Source: an uncultured Eubacterium sp.
GTDB taxonomy: Bacteria; Bacillota; Clostridia; Lachnospirales; Lachnospiraceae
DNA: 5,158 nt
NCBI GenBank assembly: GCA_900551945.1
Contig: URYE01000113.1
Span: forward strand, 1 to 5,158
Reading direction: 5' to 3'
In this document: piece after piece, positions 1 to 5,158 of the stretch
How positions within the stretch are numbered: the stretch's first letter is position 1
How the letters are laid out: each line of letters begins with the position of its first letter
Program-made: the position numbers and the translations under genes
Notes under the pieces: model-generated
Databases searched by the model: none
Seen by the model: only the letters and a program-made list of their open reading frames with translations
Told to the model about the DNA's origin: nothing

Positions 1-686
1 ATATCATTCATTCTTCTATATACAATGGCTCTTTCATTGTCCCAAGACTTAAATACTGCCTTAACAGCTTCTATAAGCTGTATCTTAGGGTCTTGTGGGA
101 AATCTTCACCATTCATATTGTCTTTATATACTTTCTTAAACTTTTCAACGAGATTTTTCATATCTTCTGCTGTAAGTTCTGTATCATACTTTACACCCTT
201 CTCAGCTTTCACGTCATCAATAATGCTTTCAAAGAATGACTTTGGAACTTCCATTACAACATCTGAAAACATCTGAATAAATCTTCTATATGAATCATAA
301 GCAAATCTTTCGTTACCCGTCTTTAACGCAAATCCCTTAACTGATTCATCATTCAAGCCTAAGTTAAGAATTGTGTCCATCATACCAGGCATAGAAGCTC
401 TTGCTCCTGAACGTACAGATACAAGTAATGGATTACTTGTATCACCAAACTTCTTATCATTTACCTGCTCAAGCCAACTTAAGGCTTCAAATATCTGAGC
501 TTGTATCTCATCTGTAATCTTCTTTCCACTTTTATAATAATCTGTACACGCCTCTGTTGTTACTGTAAATCCTTGTGGAATTGGCATTCCTAAAACTGTC
601 ATTTCAGCAAGGTTTGCACCTTTTCCTCCCAAAAGCGCTCTCATGTCTGCATTTCCTTCATTAAACTTATACACCCATTTAGTCAT
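1..686 (-). CDS. ppdK: Pyruvate, phosphate dikinase, N-terminal part (cut by window edge)
   Basis: PPDK interconverts pyruvate, ATP and phosphate with phosphoenolpyruvate, AMP and pyrophosphate in the cytoplasm. In clostridia it commonly works in PPi-linked glycolysis or in gluconeogenesis. The first 228 codons are visible, about a quarter of a protein that is usually near 875 residues. The reading frame is open to the window edge with no stop. Diagnostic stretches are GGKGANLAEM (residues 20-29), SVRSGARASMPGMMDT (90-105) and DSYRRFIQMF (131-140), all in the ATP-grasp nucleotide-binding domain, and ERAIVYRRMND (218-228) just before the cut. The ATG at 684-686 is preceded by a strong GGAGGA ribosome site (696-701), and the protein begins MTKWVYKF as the family does. 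The phosphohistidine and PEP-binding domains lie outside the window. It is transcribed away from the DUF4250 gene. Confidence 0.96.
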   Translation of the reverse strand, partial: MTKWVYKFNEGNADMRALLGGKGANLAEMTVLGMPIPQGFTVTTEACTDYYKSGKKITDEIQAQIFEALSWLEQVNDKKFGDTSNPLLVSVRSGARASMPGMMDTILNLGLNDESVKGFALKTGNERFAYDSYRRFIQMFSDVVMEVPKSFFESIIDDVKAEKGVKYDTELTAEDMKNLVEKFKKVYKDNMNGEDFPQDPKIQLIEAVKAVFKSWDNERAIVYRRMND

Positions 687-726
687 AACTAGAAGTCCTC
701 CGTTAATCAATTTTTTATTTGTTAAA

Positions 727-755
727 ATTATAACACAATTTATTGAATACTGCAA
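727..755 (-). promoter_or_regulatory. Probable sigma-A promoter of ppdK
   Basis: Read on the minus strand, this is a -35 box TTGCAG (750-755), a 17-nt spacer and a perfect -10 box TATAAT (727-732). The TG one base before the -10 makes it an extended -10 promoter. Transcription would start near 720, giving a leader of about 35 nt that contains the GGAGGA ribosome site. The start site is inferred from sequence only. No operator or riboswitch is evident in this short leader. Confidence 0.7.
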
Positions 756-935
756 CAAATTGTTTATATTATAATGTAATTTTATTACTTTTATGTGAAT
801 TTTTCCAGTTTTTTTTATTTTTTAATAAAAATATTCATTTCAAGCACAAATTAACAATAAATATTGGGTTTTTATCATGTATACGGCATACTTTACAAAT
901 GGACTTAAATGTGGCATTATATTTAAGGAAATCTA

Positions 936-961
936 TGATAAACTCGATTTTTAGTTTATCA
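936..961. repeat. 9-bp perfect hairpin next to the first 65-bp repeat
   Basis: TGATAAACT (936-944) and AGTTTATCA (953-961) are perfect reverse complements separated by an 8-nt loop. On the plus strand no T-run follows; the next bases are AATTATTGCG. On the minus strand the stem is followed by TAGATTTCC. It is therefore not a typical terminator. The right arm touches the first base of the 65-bp repeat, so it may be part of the same element or an operator-like site. Its function is unknown. Confidence 0.5.
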
Positions 962-1025
962 AATTATTGCGACAATCGCTAATGTCTTGTGTAAGCACAA
1001 ACTTCGTCTAATTGTTCGCATAAAT
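961..1025 (+). repeat. 65-bp direct repeat, copy A, upstream of the DUF4250 gene
   Basis: This segment aligns without gaps to 1335-1399, with 48 of 65 bases identical by my count. The most conserved blocks are AATGTCTTGTG (981-991) and TTGTTCGCATAAAT (1012-1025). Two small hairpins can be drawn. The first is GCGA-CAA-TCGC (969-979). The second is TTGTG-TAAG-CACAA (987-1000). In copy B the first hairpin is kept by paired base changes. The copy ends 46 nt before the DUF4250 start codon, so it could lie in that gene's leader if transcription begins further upstream. I do not recognise a named RNA family. It could also be a short dispersed repeat. Confidence 0.7.
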
Positions 1026-1071
1026 AAATAACAGACAGATATGTATATTATATGCAGAAAGGTGTTTTAAT

Positions 1072-1251
1072 ATGAATAATTTACCAAAAGACCCTGTAAT
1101 GTTACTTAGCTTTACTAATACTCAATTAAGAGATAATTTTGCTAACCTTGAAGAATTTTGCAAGGCTTATATTGTTAATGAAAATGATATTGTAAATACA
1201 CTAAAGAATATTGATTATGAATATGATAAAAGTGTTAATCAATTCATTTAA
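1072..1251 (+). CDS. DUF4250 family small protein
   Basis: This gene encodes a 59-residue, soluble, acidic protein of unknown function. The N-terminal pattern LPKDPVMLLSFTNTQLRD (residues 4-21), a middle helix with a short segment resembling a helix-turn-helix (about 24-46) and the ending IDYEYDKSVNQF (47-58) match what I remember of the DUF4250 family, whose members are about this length and start with LPKDPxMLLS. There is no signal peptide or membrane segment. The ATG at 1072 follows AAAGGTG (1058-1064) at a suitable distance. The gene stands alone on the plus strand, between a ppdK gene leading away from it and an mcrBC operon converging on it. It is flanked on both sides by copies of the 65-bp repeat and ends with its own terminator. 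The family has no established role, so none is assigned. Confidence 0.87.
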   Translation: MNNLPKDPVMLLSFTNTQLRDNFANLEEFCKAYIVNENDIVNTLKNIDYEYDKSVNQFI

Positions 1252-1334
1252 GATTATCACTACTATTTTAGTTTATACAAAGAATTTGTATTCTTTCTAA
1301 TACAATGATAAGAAATACATCCCACTAGTTTCTC

Positions 1335-1399
1335 AAGTTATTACGGTAGCTGTCAATGTCTTGTGCAATCACTTACTTTGACTTGTTGTTCGCATAAAT
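1335..1399 (+). repeat. 65-bp direct repeat, copy B, downstream of the DUF4250 gene
   Basis: This is the second copy of the element at 961-1025, in the same orientation and offset by 374 nt. Its first hairpin is ACGG-TAG-CTGT (1343-1353). Relative to copy A, pair 1 changes from G-C to A-T, pair 3 from G-C to G-T and pair 4 from A-T to G-C, while pair 2 stays C-G. The G-T pair is allowed only if the plus strand is the RNA; on the other strand it would be a C-A mismatch. The second hairpin is reduced to GTG-CAAT-CAC (1363-1372). The copy abuts the terminator stem at 1401. Confidence 0.7.
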
Positions 1400-1400
1400 T

Positions 1401-1442
1401 AAGTCCCACACTTATTTATCATAATAGAAGTGTGGGACTTTT
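1401..1442. terminator. Strong hairpin terminator shared by DUF4250 and mcrBC
   Basis: AAGTCCCACACTT (1401-1413) pairs perfectly over 13 bp with AAGTGTGGGACTT (1428-1440) across a 14-nt loop. On the plus strand it runs into TTTTATAGTTTT, a good intrinsic terminator for the DUF4250 transcript. On the minus strand the stem ends in ACTT followed by AATTTATG, a weaker tail. It lies between two converging units, so it probably stops both. Confidence 0.85.
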
Positions 1443-1528
1443 ATAGTTTTAAAAATAATAATATCAACTATTTTCGTGACTTTCAGCCCCACAGCAAGTT
1501 ATGAAGTTTTTCACCACTTATTTATAAC

Positions 1529-2581
1529 TTATTTTGTTTCTATAAAAAACTCTTTTGCAATATTTTCTAATTGCCTTTTTATTTGTGGAAATGGTTGATT
1601 TAAGTCGAGTGTCTTTACCCATATCGTATTGCCACTCATTAGATACTTATTATCTGGCGTTATCTGCTCTTGTGTTTTGGCATAAAGAAGCATACCTGCA
1701 ACATCTCCCGTATTATCTTTGTCAAGATTTTTTACATAAGCAAATATCTGATAGAGATTATCTGAATGTATAGTATTTGTATTATAATTAGTTTGAAATG
1801 TATGCTCATAGTATTTCGCATCTATTATCAATGTCTTATTATTATATTTTAGTGTAATATCTGTAATCATCTTAGGAAGAAATTGTATTACTCCATCATC
1901 TGTATTCCACTGTATCCTATCTGGATTAGCATTGTATTCAGGGTGATGGTATCTATAATATTCTAAGATGAACTTTTCATAAATGCTGTGCATTGCTCTT
2001 TCATCAATAAAAGTCGCTAATTTTATATCACCTTTATCAGTTGACAATATAAGCCCCGTAAGTACTAAATAACATATATTTATTAACATCTTATAATTTT
2101 GATTATTTCTTTGGTATCTTATGTTTTGCCATTGTATTTTATTTATATCAATATTATCTATACTATTAAAAAACACAAGATTTTTTTTCAAAATTACCTT
2201 GTGTTTTGCTTTTACTGTATCTTGTTTTATTAAAATTTGCATTGTAGCTTTTAAGATTTGATTTAGTAAATTATTTTCTGACAGCTCATCATATTCGCAA
2301 GCTAATTTATTACTGCATTGTACCCTATCTTTAACAGTCCCATAAATGTCTAGCTTTCCCCTAAGTACTGACAAGCTTTCTGATTTTCCTATATACTCTT
2401 TATGCAAACCATGCTTTAACTGACTTGCAACGCCTTTTCCCAATATTGCAGAAAACATATCATGTATATTTTCAAAATCTTCTGTCTGTATCATGTCATA
2501 GTTAGCTTGATTTAACGTGTGAAATGAGTATGCAAGCATATAGTATATATTTTTTATTAAAATGCCCTTGTCATTAATCAT
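1529..2581 (-). CDS. mcrC: McrC-like nuclease subunit of a modification-dependent restriction system
   Basis: This 350-residue protein is the DNA-cutting partner of the McrB GTPase, close in length to E. coli McrC. The N-terminus IKNIYYMLAYSF (residues 9-20) is typical of clostridial McrC proteins, and the first two-thirds is the family's McrB-contacting region. The C-terminal third is a PD-(D/E)XK nuclease core: E202 in the YEKF helix, D241 in ITDI, D254-A-K256 in LIIDAKYY, and Q278 with Y282 in the QxxxY motif. D241/D254/K256 have the spacing of the catalytic residues I recall from E. coli McrC (D244/D257/K259), so the site looks intact. The ATG at 2579-2581 overlaps the mcrB end by 8 nt. 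A GGGAG ribosome site (2591-2595) inside mcrB points to translational coupling. No frameshift or truncation is seen. Confidence 0.93.
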   Translation of the reverse strand: MINDKGILIKNIYYMLAYSFHTLNQANYDMIQTEDFENIHDMFSAILGKGVASQLKHGLHKEYIGKSESLSVLRGKLDIYGTVKDRVQCSNKLACEYDELSENNLLNQILKATMQILIKQDTVKAKHKVILKKNLVFFNSIDNIDINKIQWQNIRYQRNNQNYKMLINICYLVLTGLILSTDKGDIKLATFIDERAMHSIYEKFILEYYRYHHPEYNANPDRIQWNTDDGVIQFLPKMITDITLKYNNKTLIIDAKYYEHTFQTNYNTNTIHSDNLYQIFAYVKNLDKDNTGDVAGMLLYAKTQEQITPDNKYLMSGNTIWVKTLDLNQPFPQIKRQLENIAKEFFIETK

Positions 2582-4292
2582 TATCTAGCACTCCCATTAA
2601 AATGTCTTTCCATTTCAGCAATTTACTAGGCTCGTCAAACCAATACTCCTCTAGCATAGGAATAATATCATACTCCACCACAGCCCTTAACCACTCACAG
2701 CTATATTTTTCTTGATTACAAAAATAACTATGACCAATTAAAAAGCCTTTTCCAAGTGACGGGTCATTTAAAATCTCTTGATTTAACTCTTTTATTTTTT
2801 CAATTAATTCTTCAAATGTAGTATCATTAAACTCTTGTATATAATTTTGAAACATTTCCGAATTAAAGGCTGGCTCTATTTCAAAAAAACTAAATCTTCG
2901 TCTTAACGCATAATCAATTAATGAAAGGCTTCTATCTGCGGTATTCATCATACCTATTATATAGATATTTTCTGGCACAGAAAATGGTAATCCATTATAA
3001 GCCAATGTCAATGCTTTTCCCCTGTAGTCTTTTTCAATCAACATAAGCAATTCACCAAATATCTTACTCATATTTCCCCTATTGATTTCGTCAATTATAA
3101 AGAAATAATCCAAATTGGGATTACCTTCTGCTTTTTTACAAAAATTATAAAAAATACCATTTTTAAGTTCAAACTCACCATTGCCATTAGGCTTATAACC
3201 CATAATAAAGTCTTCATAAGAATAGTTTTGATGAAATTGTATCAGCTCAACCCTTGAACTATCTTTAACTCCCATAATAGAATATGCCAGTCTTTTTGCG
3301 ATAAATGTCTTGCCAACACCCGGCGCACCTTGTAAAATTATATTTTTCTTATTAAGCAAAAGTCCCTTTAATGCTTCATATTTTCTAGGACTCATATAGA
3401 CTTCTGATAAAAAGTCTTCCTTATTATAATAGTATTCTTTTATAACATTTTTTTCGTTGCTATTGTGTTGTGCTATAATATTTATAATTACATCATACTC
3501 ACCCTTTGTAAGTCCGAAAATATATCCTTGTTGATTTACAAAGTATTCCATCTTTTCAAGCTCTGGTGTAGCTTTTAATATTTCACAATCAATAGGCGTA
3601 TCAATATCATTTTCTTCAAAATAAAGTGTCTGTCTGCCATTTTTATTTTTATTAACTAACTCTGCTAACCCAACTACTTGATTTATAGGGCTAGGAACAT
3701 AAATAATTAACTTATCTCCTGCCTTTGCGTCAAGAAAATTCTGAAATTGCGTTGCTTTGTCACCACTATTATTATACTCAATATAATTTTCCCAATCATA
3801 ATCGTCAACATTTTCTGGACTCCAAAACTTAGGATTCATATTAAGCCACCAGTAATTGATATTATTTTGACAATTATTTGTATATAGATTAACCTTCGAA
3901 AAATCATAATCTTTTAATGCTTCTGCTAACTTTGGCTTTAACTTCCAAATAAAAGTGCCATCTTTTTTGTTAGCATTTTGACCAGTAAAAAGAACAGGCC
4001 AATATTTCTTTTTGCCGTCAAACTCCAATCCAAATACTTTGTAACCTGTTTTATTTACAATGCGCTTGGCTAGTGAGGTTGCAACATTGTTATAAAAATT
4101 ATAACTTTCTCCATACTTTACCGACAACTGCTTACAACTTGCCATTCCGCCATAGTCTACCATTCTATAAAGTAGTTCTAGGCTATGCTTATCAAATATT
4201 TCTTTATCTTTAAAAAGCTCTTTCCACTGTTTTACTGTAATATTAGACTTAACATTTCCACCAATCCAGTTATTCTTTTTGACATTAGTCAT
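2574..4292 (-). CDS. mcrB: McrB-like AAA+ GTPase with EVE domain
   Basis: This 572-residue protein is the DNA-recognition and motor subunit of an McrBC-type system; E. coli McrB has about 459. Residues about 19-128 form an N-terminal domain of unknown function, marked by SYNFYN (63-68), YWPVLFTG (97-104) and FIWKLKPKL (114-122). Residues about 146-274 are an EVE/PUA-like domain: YWWLNMNPK (147-155), GD (192-193), VVGLAELV (206-213) and QQGYIFGLT (254-262). From about 300 comes the AAA+ module: Walker A GAPGVGKT (322-329), Walker B FFIIDEINRGN (397-407), the McrB signature MNTADRS (449-455) and the arginine-rich DYALRRRF (460-467). EVE domains read modified bases, so the target is probably DNA with modified cytosine; this is inferred. 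I chose the ATG at 4290-4292 because AGAGGTG lies 5 nt upstream. A TTG one codon earlier (4293-4295) sits too close to that site. Confidence 0.94.
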   Translation of the reverse strand: MTNVKKNNWIGGNVKSNITVKQWKELFKDKEIFDKHSLELLYRMVDYGGMASCKQLSVKYGESYNFYNNVATSLAKRIVNKTGYKVFGLEFDGKKKYWPVLFTGQNANKKDGTFIWKLKPKLAEALKDYDFSKVNLYTNNCQNNINYWWLNMNPKFWSPENVDDYDWENYIEYNNSGDKATQFQNFLDAKAGDKLIIYVPSPINQVVGLAELVNKNKNGRQTLYFEENDIDTPIDCEILKATPELEKMEYFVNQQGYIFGLTKGEYDVIINIIAQHNSNEKNVIKEYYYNKEDFLSEVYMSPRKYEALKGLLLNKKNIILQGAPGVGKTFIAKRLAYSIMGVKDSSRVELIQFHQNYSYEDFIMGYKPNGNGEFELKNGIFYNFCKKAEGNPNLDYFFIIDEINRGNMSKIFGELLMLIEKDYRGKALTLAYNGLPFSVPENIYIIGMMNTADRSLSLIDYALRRRFSFFEIEPAFNSEMFQNYIQEFNDTTFEELIEKIKELNQEILNDPSLGKGFLIGHSYFCNQEKYSCEWLRAVVEYDIIPMLEEYWFDEPSKLLKWKDILMGVLDND

Positions 4293-4381
4293 CAACGCAC
4301 CTCTCTGTGTATATTAAATTTTATCTATCAAATAAATATTTTTCACATTATATATAATATGAATTACGTTTTATTATCTAT

Positions 4382-4410
4382 ATTTTATTATTTAATACCT
4401 TATTATTCAA
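4382..4410 (-). promoter_or_regulatory. Candidate promoter of the mcrBC operon
   Basis: On the minus strand, TTGAAT (4405-4410) is followed by a 17-nt spacer and TAAAAT (4382-4387), a reasonable sigma-A promoter. It would give a leader of about 80 nt before the mcrB ATG. A second TATAAT (4347-4352) lies nearer the gene but has no recognisable -35 box. The region is so AT-rich that chance matches are likely, so confidence is low. Confidence 0.4.
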
Positions 4411-4467
4411 CCAAAAACTTTTTTCTATTTTGGAATTACAATATAGTATATAAACAATAAATGCACT

Positions 4468-4546
4468 ATAAAAAACAATGAGCTATATTCATATGACAAT
4501 ATCGAACATTTTTATTCGATAATGGCATACTATATAGCCCATTGTT
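4468..4546 (-). terminator. Long imperfect hairpin, probable clpB terminator
   Basis: The arms fold in nested segments: AACAATG/CATTGTT (4474-4480 with 4540-4546), GCTATAT/ATATAGC (4482-4488 with 4532-4538), TATG/CATA (4492-4495 with 4526-4529) and TATCGAA/TTCGATA (4500-4506 with 4515-4521), with an 8-nt loop. On the minus strand the stem runs into six T residues (4475-4470), as expected for an intrinsic terminator just past clpB. A T-run (CTTTTTCT) also follows on the plus strand. At about 73 nt it is longer than most terminators. Confidence 0.65.
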
Positions 4547-4615
4547 CTTTTTCTAATATATGTGCTTATATACAGCTAAGAGCTTCAAAAACTAAATATG
4601 CAAAAACTCACATTA

Positions 4616-5158
4616 TTAATTAGCTCCACTTACTGCCTTTGCTTCAAGTTTGTCACCATCAACGTCAATAAGAATATCATCACCAACATTGATATCGCCC
4701 TTTAATATAAGTTTGGCAGCAAGAGTTTCTACTGTCTTTTGAACGTATCTCTTAAGTGGTCTTGCACCGTACATTGGGTCGAAACCGTTGTCAACTATAT
4801 ACTTTTTAGCTGTGTCTGTAAGTTTAACTTTAAGCTCCTTATCAGCAAGTCTTCTGTTGACATCTTTTATAAGAAGGTCAACAATTCTTTCAATGTTATC
4901 CTTTGTTAAAGGCTTAAACATAATGATTTCATCGAGTCGGTTAAGAAATTCTGGTCTAAAGTGAGCCTTTAAGTCATTCATAACCATTTCTTCTGCTTCT
5001 GGCTTAATGCTACCATTTTCATTAATACCTTCTAACAAATAAGAAGAACCGATGTTACTTGTCATAATAATGATAGTGTTTTTAAAATCTACTGTTCTAC
5101 CTTGTGAGTCAGTAATTCTACCGTCATCAAGCACCTGTAAAAGTACATTAAATACATC
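4616..5158 (-). CDS. clpB: ATP-dependent chaperone ClpB, C-terminal part (cut by window edge)
   Basis: ClpB is a cytoplasmic hexameric AAA+ disaggregase that works with DnaK to pull apart aggregated proteins after heat stress. Only the last 180 residues, out of roughly 860, are in the window, all from the second AAA+ module. Visible parts, counted within this fragment, are DVFNVLLQVLDDGRITDSQG (1-20, just after the Walker B box, which falls outside), sensor-1 TSN (33-35), FRPEFLNRLDEI (67-78) with the probable arginine finger R74, and sensor-2 GAR (131-133) in YGARPLKR. The small C-terminal subdomain follows and the frame ends VSGAN then TAA (4616-4618). The wording LDDGRITDSQGRTVDF and the absence of a ClpX-binding loop favour ClpB over ClpA; ClpC or ClpE is a less likely alternative. 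The gene's own promoter, and any CtsR or HrcA site, lie outside the window. Confidence 0.93.
   Translation of the reverse strand, partial: DVFNVLLQVLDDGRITDSQGRTVDFKNTIIIMTSNIGSSYLLEGINENGSIKPEAEEMVMNDLKAHFRPEFLNRLDEIIMFKPLTKDNIERIVDLLIKDVNRRLADKELKVKLTDTAKKYIVDNGFDPMYGARPLKRYVQKTVETLAAKLILKGDINVGDDILIDVDGDKLEAKAVSGAN

Larger units (their letters stand above)
687..1071. other. Divergent intergenic region between ppdK and the DUF4250 gene
   Basis: This 385-nt stretch holds no convincing gene. It contains the ppdK promoter and leader at its left end, then very AT-rich spacer (about 756-930) that includes an A/T-only inverted repeat (812-819 with 824-831). A 9-bp hairpin (936-961), the first copy of the 65-bp repeat (961-1025) and the ribosome site of the DUF4250 gene (about 1058-1064) follow. 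I could not identify a well-spaced -35/-10 pair for the plus-strand gene. The frame open from 743 to 982 looks like spacer: it is rich in N, F, I and L and lacks a ribosome site. Confidence 0.7.
4293..4615. other. Intergenic region between clpB and mcrB
   Basis: This 323-nt stretch has no convincing gene. From the clpB side it holds about 70 nt of 3' untranslated sequence, a long imperfect hairpin (4474-4546) that probably ends the clpB transcript, very AT-rich spacer, a candidate mcrB promoter and the mcrB ribosome site. Because the clpB terminator comes before it, mcrBC is likely transcribed on its own. An open frame from 4185 to 4460 on the plus strand lies antisense to the start of mcrB and is not protein-like. 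Confidence 0.7.

Noticed and set aside
25..276. Plus-strand open frame of 83 codons
   Set aside because: It lies antisense within the well-supported ppdK frame, lacks a ribosome site and has low-complexity Ser/Phe/Ile composition.
743..982. Plus-strand open frame of 79 codons in the ppdK-DUF4250 gap
   Set aside because: It begins at a weak start codon with no ribosome site, its composition mirrors AT-rich spacer, and it runs through the hairpin and into repeat copy A.
959..1021. A 20-codon minus-strand frame in repeat copy A (starting MRTIRR)
   Set aside because: There is no ribosome site, and copy B has a stop after eight codons in the same frame. The shared ATGCGAACAA is better explained as part of a conserved noncoding repeat.
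961..1399. CRISPR array or transposon ends for the paired 65-bp repeats
   Set aside because: There are only two diverged copies, with a whole gene between them and no regular spacers. They are direct rather than inverted, and no transposase or target-site duplication is visible.
1496..1530. Inverted repeat AAGTTAT/ATAACTT over the mcrC stop codon
   Set aside because: It has a short 7-bp A/T-rich stem with a 21-nt gap and no T-run on the minus strand. The stronger hairpin at 1401-1440 is the better terminator.
1555..1773. Plus-strand open frame of 72 codons
   Set aside because: It is antisense to the catalytic end of mcrC and shows no recognisable protein pattern.
4185..4460. Plus-strand open frame of 91 codons
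   Set aside because: It is antisense to the mcrB start and continues into AT-rich intergenic DNA; its Ile/Tyr/Phe-rich content is what such DNA gives by chance.

Overview
The window is AT-rich DNA that most likely comes from a clostridial Firmicute, probably Lachnospiraceae. This is inferred from strong AGGAGG-type ribosome sites, the clostridial style of the PPDK and ClpB proteins, and a small DUF4250 protein, a family I associate with that group. Both ends are housekeeping genes cut by the window edge: the N-terminal quarter of pyruvate, phosphate dikinase (ppdK, 1-686, minus) and the C-terminal 180 residues of the disaggregase ClpB (4616-5158, minus).

The centre (1529-4292, minus) is a two-gene McrBC-type restriction operon directed at modified DNA. 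The McrB-like protein carries an uncharacterised N-terminal domain, an EVE (PUA-like, modified-base-reading) domain and an AAA+ GTPase module with the McrB signature NTAD. The McrC-like protein has an intact PD-(D/E)XK nuclease core. The two genes overlap by 8 nt and so are probably translationally coupled. McrB would bind and translocate DNA using GTP, its EVE domain probably reading a modified base, and McrC would cut. No methyltransferase lies in the window, as expected for a methylation-dependent system.

Between ppdK and the operon is a plus-strand gene for a 59-residue DUF4250 protein (1072-1251). It is bracketed by two imperfect 65-bp direct repeats (961-1025 and 1335-1399). Each repeat holds a small hairpin whose arms differ between copies by compensatory changes, which suggests a structured RNA element read on the plus strand. 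A 13-bp perfect terminator hairpin (1401-1440) follows and probably serves both DUF4250 and the converging mcrBC operon.

The 687-1071 gap holds the ppdK promoter (TTGCAG-17-TATAAT, extended -10), AT-rich spacer, a 9-bp hairpin and the first repeat. The 4293-4615 gap holds a probable mcrB promoter and a long imperfect hairpin that ends in a T-run on the minus strand, best read as the clpB terminator.

The EVE-McrB/McrC system belongs to a known class. The least explained feature is the repeat pair flanking DUF4250.
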